Shown: positions 60,225 to 64,000 of the stretch, piece after piece
Position numbering within the stretch: the stretch's first letter is position 1
Layout: each line of letters opens with the position of its first letter
Source of the DNA: JACKII01 sp041687435
GTDB lineage: Bacteria; Pseudomonadota; Alphaproteobacteria; Bin95
Direction: 5' to 3'
DNA length: 64,000 bases
Assembly: GCA_041687435.1 (NCBI GenBank)
Contig: JAWLBX010000005.1
Span: 124,001-188,000 of the forward strand
The notes under the pieces: model-generated
The model's database searches: none
What the model was told of the DNA's origin: nothing
The model's input: the letters and a program-made list of their open reading frames with translations, nothing else
Made by a program: the position numbers and the translations under genes

Positions 60225-61715
60225 TCACACGAACGCACCGGGCGGGGCGGTCACGATGGATTTCAGGGCCGGGTTCGGCTGGCTGAGTTTTCCAAGATCC
60301 GGCATGGGGCGGGCAGTTTCGGCATCGCCGGCCATCGCCAGTTCCAGCGCATGCGCAGCCGCCAGCAGTTCGGCGTCGCGGCCATAGCGGCCGACGATCT
60401 GGAAACCGAACGGCATGCCGTTCTGATCGACGCCGCAGGGAATGGCGATGGAGGGATGCGCGCTCATGGTGACGCCATAGGCGACGCCCATCCAGGTATA
60501 ATACTTGTCGAATTTCTGCCCGTTCATCTCCATCGGCGCCAGCGTTTCCCAGGCGAACGGCGACATGCTGGTGGAAAGCGTGATGAACAGGTCGTACCGC
60601 TCCAGGAATTCGGCATAGCGGCGGTAATGCGCTGTGTGCTCCGCATGGGCCCAGGCAACGTCTGCCAGCGAATAGGTGGTTGCCAGTTCATAGTTGGCGC
60701 GCACGTTCGGGCCAAGTTTCATCTTGTCGGCCTCGTACTGCGCCTTGTAGCGCTGCGCATAGGACAGGGCGCGGATGATGTCGAAGGCGCGGTCCAGCCC
60801 GCCCGGCTCCGGTGTCGCTTCCTCGCATGACCGGAAAAAACCACTGATTGCCTTGATCTTTTGCTCGAACACCGGACGGTAGGCGCTTTCGACCGGTGCA
60901 AAACCCTGGTCGGCGCTGAAGGCGACGCGAAGCGAGCCAAGATCGACCCTGTCCGGGTGCAGGACCTCTTCTTCGAACAGCCCGCGCGACAGCGGGTCGG
61001 CGCCGCACTCGCCAACCTGGGCGGCCAGCAGCAGCGCCATGTCCGCCACGGTACGGCCCATCGGCCCCTGCACCGACAGCGGGTTCCAGCCGAAGGCCGG
61101 CTTGTCGTTCGGGACAGTGCCGGGCGTGGTGCGGAAGCCGACCACGCCGCACCAGGTTGCCGGGTTGCGCAGCGAGCCGCCGGTGTCGGAGCCCGTCGCG
61201 ATCGGCATCATATCGCATGCCAGCGCCGCCGCCGAGCCGCCGGAGGAGCCGCCCGCCGTCTTCATCGTATCGAACGGGTTGCCGGTCGCGCCCCAAACCG
61301 GGTTGCGGGTGTTGGAGCCCGCGCCGAATTCCGGCGTGTTGGTCTTGCAGAACAGGTTGGCGCCCGCTGCCCGCACCTGGCCAACCATGAATTCGTCGGC
61401 CGCGGGAATGTCATCCTTGTGCAGCGGCGAGCCGGATGTGGTCAGCAAACCGGCGGTGGCGTTCAGATCCTTGACGCCGCAGGGCAGGCCGTGCAGCAGG
61501 CCCAACTCCTCGCCGGCCATCACGGCCGCCTCGTCCCGCTTCGCCTGGGCGCGCGCGCGATCGAAATCGGTCGCGCAGATGCAGTTGACGCCGGGGTTCA
61601 GCGCCTCGATCCGGCCGATAAAGGCGTCCAACACCTCCACCGGCGAAACTTCCTTGCTGCCGATGCGCCGGCGAAGTTCGAGGGCGGAAAGCTGGACGAG
61701 ATCGTTGGCGGGCAT
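60225..61715 (-). CDS. Amidase (amidase signature family)
   Basis: A 496-residue Ser-cisSer-Lys hydrolase from ATG 61715 (MPANDLVQLSALELRRRI); GAAGGA is about nine bases upstream. The Lys is in LPCGVKDLNATAG, the cis-Ser in KTAGGSSGGSAAALA and the nucleophilic Ser in ATGSDTGGSLRNPATWCGVV. It hydrolyses an amide to acid and ammonia; specificity unknown. It is 10 bases from the carbonic-anhydrase-like gene. Confidence 0.92.
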   Translation of the reverse strand: MPANDLVQLSALELRRRIGSKEVSPVEVLDAFIGRIEALNPGVNCICATDFDRARAQAKRDEAAVMAGEELGLLHGLPCGVKDLNATAGLLTTSGSPLHKDDIPAADEFMVGQVRAAGANLFCKTNTPEFGAGSNTRNPVWGATGNPFDTMKTAGGSSGGSAAALACDMMPIATGSDTGGSLRNPATWCGVVGFRTTPGTVPNDKPAFGWNPLSVQGPMGRTVADMALLLAAQVGECGADPLSRGLFEEEVLHPDRVDLGSLRVAFSADQGFAPVESAYRPVFEQKIKAISGFFRSCEEATPEPGGLDRAFDIIRALSYAQRYKAQYEADKMKLGPNVRANYELATTYSLADVAWAHAEHTAHYRRYAEFLERYDLFITLSTSMSPFAWETLAPMEMNGQKFDKYYTWMGVAYGVTMSAHPSIAIPCGVDQNGMPFGFQIVGRYGRDAELLAAAHALELAMAGDAETARPMPDLGKLSQPNPALKSIVTAPPGAFV

Positions 61716-61884
61716 GGCGCTATCCTTCGTAGGCGGCGGATTCAGGGTCAGGGCCAAGTGCAGCCTGTTGCGGGCCGCCCGTCAACGCCCGATCTCACCC
61801 AATGGCAAGGCAATCGGGCGCATGGGCCGCTGCGGTGCATTCAGCGCTTCCATCCCGTGCGCCGCTCTGCTTAAACTTGCGGTC

Positions 61885-62253
61885 ATGACAGAGCATGACA
61901 ACACTCCCCGCCAGCCGCTTTCGCCCGACCGGTCCCGTCCGGTGAAGCGTGCGGTTTCCGATCTGGGCGGCCTGCCCGATGCTGGACCGGTCGTCGCTGA
62001 GGACTATGATGCCAGCATCAAGGACAAGCGCATCGATGCCATGAGCATGCTGCTGCGCCGCGTCGATGACCGGCTGACCTCCGATACCTCCCGCCGCGCG
62101 CAGGAGGAGTTGGACGAGCCGATCTACGACACGATCCACTATTATGACCGCTGGCTGGTCGCCATGCGCACCAACCTCATCAACCTGGGCTATCTGAGCG
62201 ATGCGGAAATCGACGCGAAGATCGCCGAGATCAAGGCGCGCCAGGGCGATTAA
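61885..62253 (+). CDS. Nitrile-hydratase-beta-like small protein
   Basis: 122 residues from ATG 61885. The C-terminal half PIYDTIHYYDRWLVAMRTNL followed by INLGYLSDAEIDAKIAEIK fits the N-terminal helical pattern of nitrile hydratase beta / thiocyanate hydrolase-type subunits. The first half is disordered-looking and charged. No alpha subunit is adjacent. Such stand-alone proteins may be maturation or subunit relics. Divergent from the amidase (169 bases between starts). Confidence 0.6.
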   Translation: MTEHDNTPRQPLSPDRSRPVKRAVSDLGGLPDAGPVVAEDYDASIKDKRIDAMSMLLRRVDDRLTSDTSRRAQEELDEPIYDTIHYYDRWLVAMRTNLINLGYLSDAEIDAKIAEIKARQGD

Positions 62254-62288
62254 TGCAACTGTCAGCGGTCTGGCTCCGAGTCCGGCTG

Positions 62289-62744
62289 CTATCTCCGGAT
62301 CTGGCTGCGGGCCAGTTCGTCCACCCGCTCGTTCTCGTCATGGCCGGCGTGGCCCTTGACCCATTCCCACTCGATTCGGTGGGTGGCACAGGCGCGGTCC
62401 AGGCGTTCCCATAGATCCTGATTCTTGACCGGCTTTTTGCCGGCCGTGCGCCAGCCGTTCGCCTTCCAGCGCGGCAGCCATTGGGTGATGCCGTTTTTCA
62501 CATAGGCGCTGTCGGTGACGATATGGACCCGGCTTGGCCGTTTCAGCGCCTCCAGCGCGGCGATGACGCCCATCAATTCCATGCGGTTGTTGGTGGTGTC
62601 CGGCTCGCCGCCGGCCAGTTCCTTTTCGTGGCCGCGATAGCGCAGCAGCGCACCCCAGCCGCCCGGGCCCGGATTGCCGGAGCAGGCGCCATCCGTAAAA
62701 ACCTCCACCACGGACGAGCCGCCATTGTCCTCAGTCAAGGCCAT
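62289..62744 (-). CDS. rnhA: Ribonuclease HI
   Basis: A 151-residue enzyme cleaving RNA of RNA-DNA hybrids. ATG 62744 is used; a TTG at 62762 would lengthen the overlap with thrB. The catalytic DEDD set appears in VFTDGACSGNPGPGGWGALL, TTNNRMELMGVIAALEAL (Glu), VTDSAYVKNGITQWL (Asp) and GHAGHDENERVDELA (late Asp). It overlaps thrB by 14 bases. Confidence 0.96.
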   Translation of the reverse strand: MALTEDNGGSSVVEVFTDGACSGNPGPGGWGALLRYRGHEKELAGGEPDTTNNRMELMGVIAALEALKRPSRVHIVTDSAYVKNGITQWLPRWKANGWRTAGKKPVKNQDLWERLDRACATHRIEWEWVKGHAGHDENERVDELARSQIRR

Positions 62745-63702
62745 AGGCGCCCGGTCCGGCAATGCCGCGGTGGAAGCGTAGCCGCTGCCAATATTCCAGC
62801 GGGTCTTTCGGCGTCACCAACGCGCCTTCCGGGTGGTTCAGCCAATCATAGAGGCGGGTCAGCAGAAAGCGCAGGCAGGCGCCGCGGGCCAGCAGAGGCA
62901 GGGCCGCGCGTTCCGCCGCCGTCAACGGGCGCACGCTCTCATAGGCGCTCAGCAGCGCCCGTGCCTTGGTAATGTTCAGGCTGTTGTCGCGCTCGAAACA
63001 CCAAGCGTTCAGACAGATGACAATGTCATAGGCGAAGGCGTCGTTGCAGGCGAAATAGAAGTCGATCAGCCCGGACAGCGTGTCGCCGATGAAAAACACG
63101 TTGTCGGGGAACAGGTCGGCATGGATCACGCCTTGCGGCAGGTCATGCGGCCAATGGGCGGCAAGCTCCGCATACTCTTCTTCCAGGTCGTCGCCCAACC
63201 CCGCCTTTACCTCGTCCGCGCGGGCGGTGGTGGCATCCAGCAGCCAGCGCCAGCCTTCGACCGACAGGTCGTTGGGCCGTTTGATCTTGAAGTCGGCGCC
63301 AGCCATGTGAAAACGGGCGAGCGCGCGGCCCAATTCGGCACAATGCGCGACGCGCGGCCGTTGCGGCGACATGCCCTGCAGAAACGAGATAATGGCGGCC
63401 GGCCGCCCATTCAGCCGGCCGAGCGCCTCGCCGTCGGAGTTGTGCACGGGCGTCGGACAGGGCAGGCCAGCTTCGGCCAGATGATCCATCAGCCCGATGA
63501 AAAAGGGCAGATCATGCGGATCGACCCGTTTTTCGTAGAGCGTCAGGATGTATCGCCCCCGCTCGGTCTCCAGAAAGAAGTTCGAGTTTTCGACCCCTTC
63601 GGCAATGCCTTTAAACGCAATCACCTCGCCCAGGTCATAGCCGGCGAGGAATTGCAGCAGGTCATCTTGTTCGACAGGCGTGTAAACCGCCAAGGGGGAC
63701 AC
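62731..63702 (-). CDS. thrB: Homoserine kinase, aminoglycoside-phosphotransferase-like type
   Basis: A 323-residue ThrB of the APH-fold type common in alphaproteobacteria, phosphorylating homoserine before threonine synthase. Start GTG 63702. The protein begins MSPLAVYTPVEQDDLLQFL. Motifs: YILTLYEKRV (ATP Lys region), LPQGVIHADLFPDNVFF (catalytic Asp) and GLIDFYFACNDAFAYDIVI (metal Asp). The classic ispH-thrB-rnhA order is kept. Confidence 0.93.
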   Translation of the reverse strand: MSPLAVYTPVEQDDLLQFLAGYDLGEVIAFKGIAEGVENSNFFLETERGRYILTLYEKRVDPHDLPFFIGLMDHLAEAGLPCPTPVHNSDGEALGRLNGRPAAIISFLQGMSPQRPRVAHCAELGRALARFHMAGADFKIKRPNDLSVEGWRWLLDATTARADEVKAGLGDDLEEEYAELAAHWPHDLPQGVIHADLFPDNVFFIGDTLSGLIDFYFACNDAFAYDIVICLNAWCFERDNSLNITKARALLSAYESVRPLTAAERAALPLLARGACLRFLLTRLYDWLNHPEGALVTPKDPLEYWQRLRFHRGIAGPGAYGLD

Positions 63703-63781
63703 CGTGAAATTGCGTTCGGTTCATTGCGATACCGCCAAATCGCCCCAGGGATCGCCCGAAGTCAAGCCGGGCGTCGTCCCT

Positions 63782-64000
63782 TCACGCAATCAGTGCGCGC
63801 GGCAGCTTGAACTCAATGTCCTCGACGGCGGTTTCCACCGGCTCGACCGTCAGGGAGAACCGCGATTCCAAGGCTGCCGTGACCTCCTGCACCAGGTTTT
63901 CCGGCGCGGATGCGCCGGCAGAGAGGGCGAGAACGGTCACACCCTCCAGCCAGGCCCAATCGATGTCATCGGCACGGTCGACCAGAAGCGCCCGCTGGCA
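63782..64000 (-). CDS. ispH: 4-hydroxy-3-methylbut-2-enyl diphosphate reductase, C-terminal end (partial)
   Basis: 72 codons plus TGA (63782-63784) are visible; the gene continues beyond base 64000. The peptide DRADDIDWAWLEGVTVLALS then AGASAPENLVQEVTAALESR, ending EDIEFKLPRALIA, matches the end of IspH, the [4Fe-4S] enzyme of the non-mevalonate isoprenoid pathway. It is 80 bases upstream of thrB. Confidence 0.9.
   Translation of the reverse strand, partial: CQRALLVDRADDIDWAWLEGVTVLALSAGASAPENLVQEVTAALESRFSLTVEPVETAVEDIEFKLPRALIA

Noticed and set aside
1..64000. CRISPR arrays, insertion sequences, integrases or prophage modules
   Set aside because: I saw no regularly spaced repeats, transposase-like proteins, or phage structural genes in either strand.

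Overview
This is a high-GC chromosomal window from a Gram-negative bacterium, most likely an alphaproteobacterium of the broad Rhodospirillales/Kiloniellales kind. The evidence is the gene order ffh-rpsP-rimM-trmD-rplS-leuCD at the left end and ispH-thrB-rnhA at the right end, an NDUFAF5-like methyltransferase divergent from a comF/grxC/nitrilase/DUF1178 run, and several TRAP and TAXI transporters. LptF and an outer-membrane barrel protein confirm a diderm. The genus cannot be named from sequence alone. No rRNA, CRISPR array, insertion sequence or prophage was seen. One tRNA, tRNA-Asn(GTT), is present.

Layout. 1-5000: translation/SRP block (ffh C-terminus, rpsP, rimM, trmD, rplS), a strong terminator, then leuC, a 62-codon acidic ORF and leuD. 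5.2-13.3 kb: a glycosyltransferase, two genes of families that often use F420 or flavins, a Baeyer-Villiger monooxygenase, tRNA-Asn, a membrane DUF305 protein, and hemF-trmL. 13.3-20.7 kb: a P-type ATPase with a desaturase, a 2-hydroxyacid dehydrogenase, PPK2, a beta-hydroxyacid dehydrogenase and a stress-type glycine-zipper protein. 20.7-26.9 kb: a DctPQM TRAP transporter with an Ldh_2-family protein, an aldo/keto reductase and a LysR regulator. 27-31 kb: a sulfur/redox housekeeping operon. 31-34.2 kb: a methyltransferase, an ACT-domain protein behind a possible attenuator, a RutE-like nitroreductase and a GH46-like hydrolase.

34.4-41.4 kb is a catabolic region (CaiB-type CoA-transferase, two fumarylacetoacetase-family hydrolases, a glutathione transferase, a metallo-beta-lactamase-fold protein). 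Two clearly AT-rich islets interrupt it. They hold an orphan membrane-anchored ORF, a gene split by a +1 frameshift in an A9 tract, and a BrnT/BrnA toxin-antitoxin pair. This is the most obvious horizontally acquired DNA in the window.

41.4-45.2 kb is core (ndk, holC, pepA, lptF). 45.2-53.3 kb looks like an uptake and breakdown locus for organic nitrogen or carboxylates: an amidohydrolase divergent from a TAXI binding protein and a fused TRAP permease, then a dimethylformamidase-large-subunit homologue and a GNAT-nitrilase fusion. Next come a SET-domain protein translationally coupled to a divergent SpeD homologue, a nitroreductase, a beta-barrel outer membrane protein, an aldehyde dehydrogenase, a 1-Cys peroxiredoxin, a gamma-carbonic anhydrase, an amidase, a nitrile-hydratase-beta-like small protein, and rnhA-thrB-ispH.

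The least conventional pieces are the SpeD-like/SET pair, the leader-peptide/alternative-hairpin arrangement before the ACT gene, the A9-split gene next to BrnTA, the ORF between leuC and leuD, and enzymes lacking canonical active or ligand residues (Ldh_2 homologue, P-type ATPase). No single large unknown system is evident.
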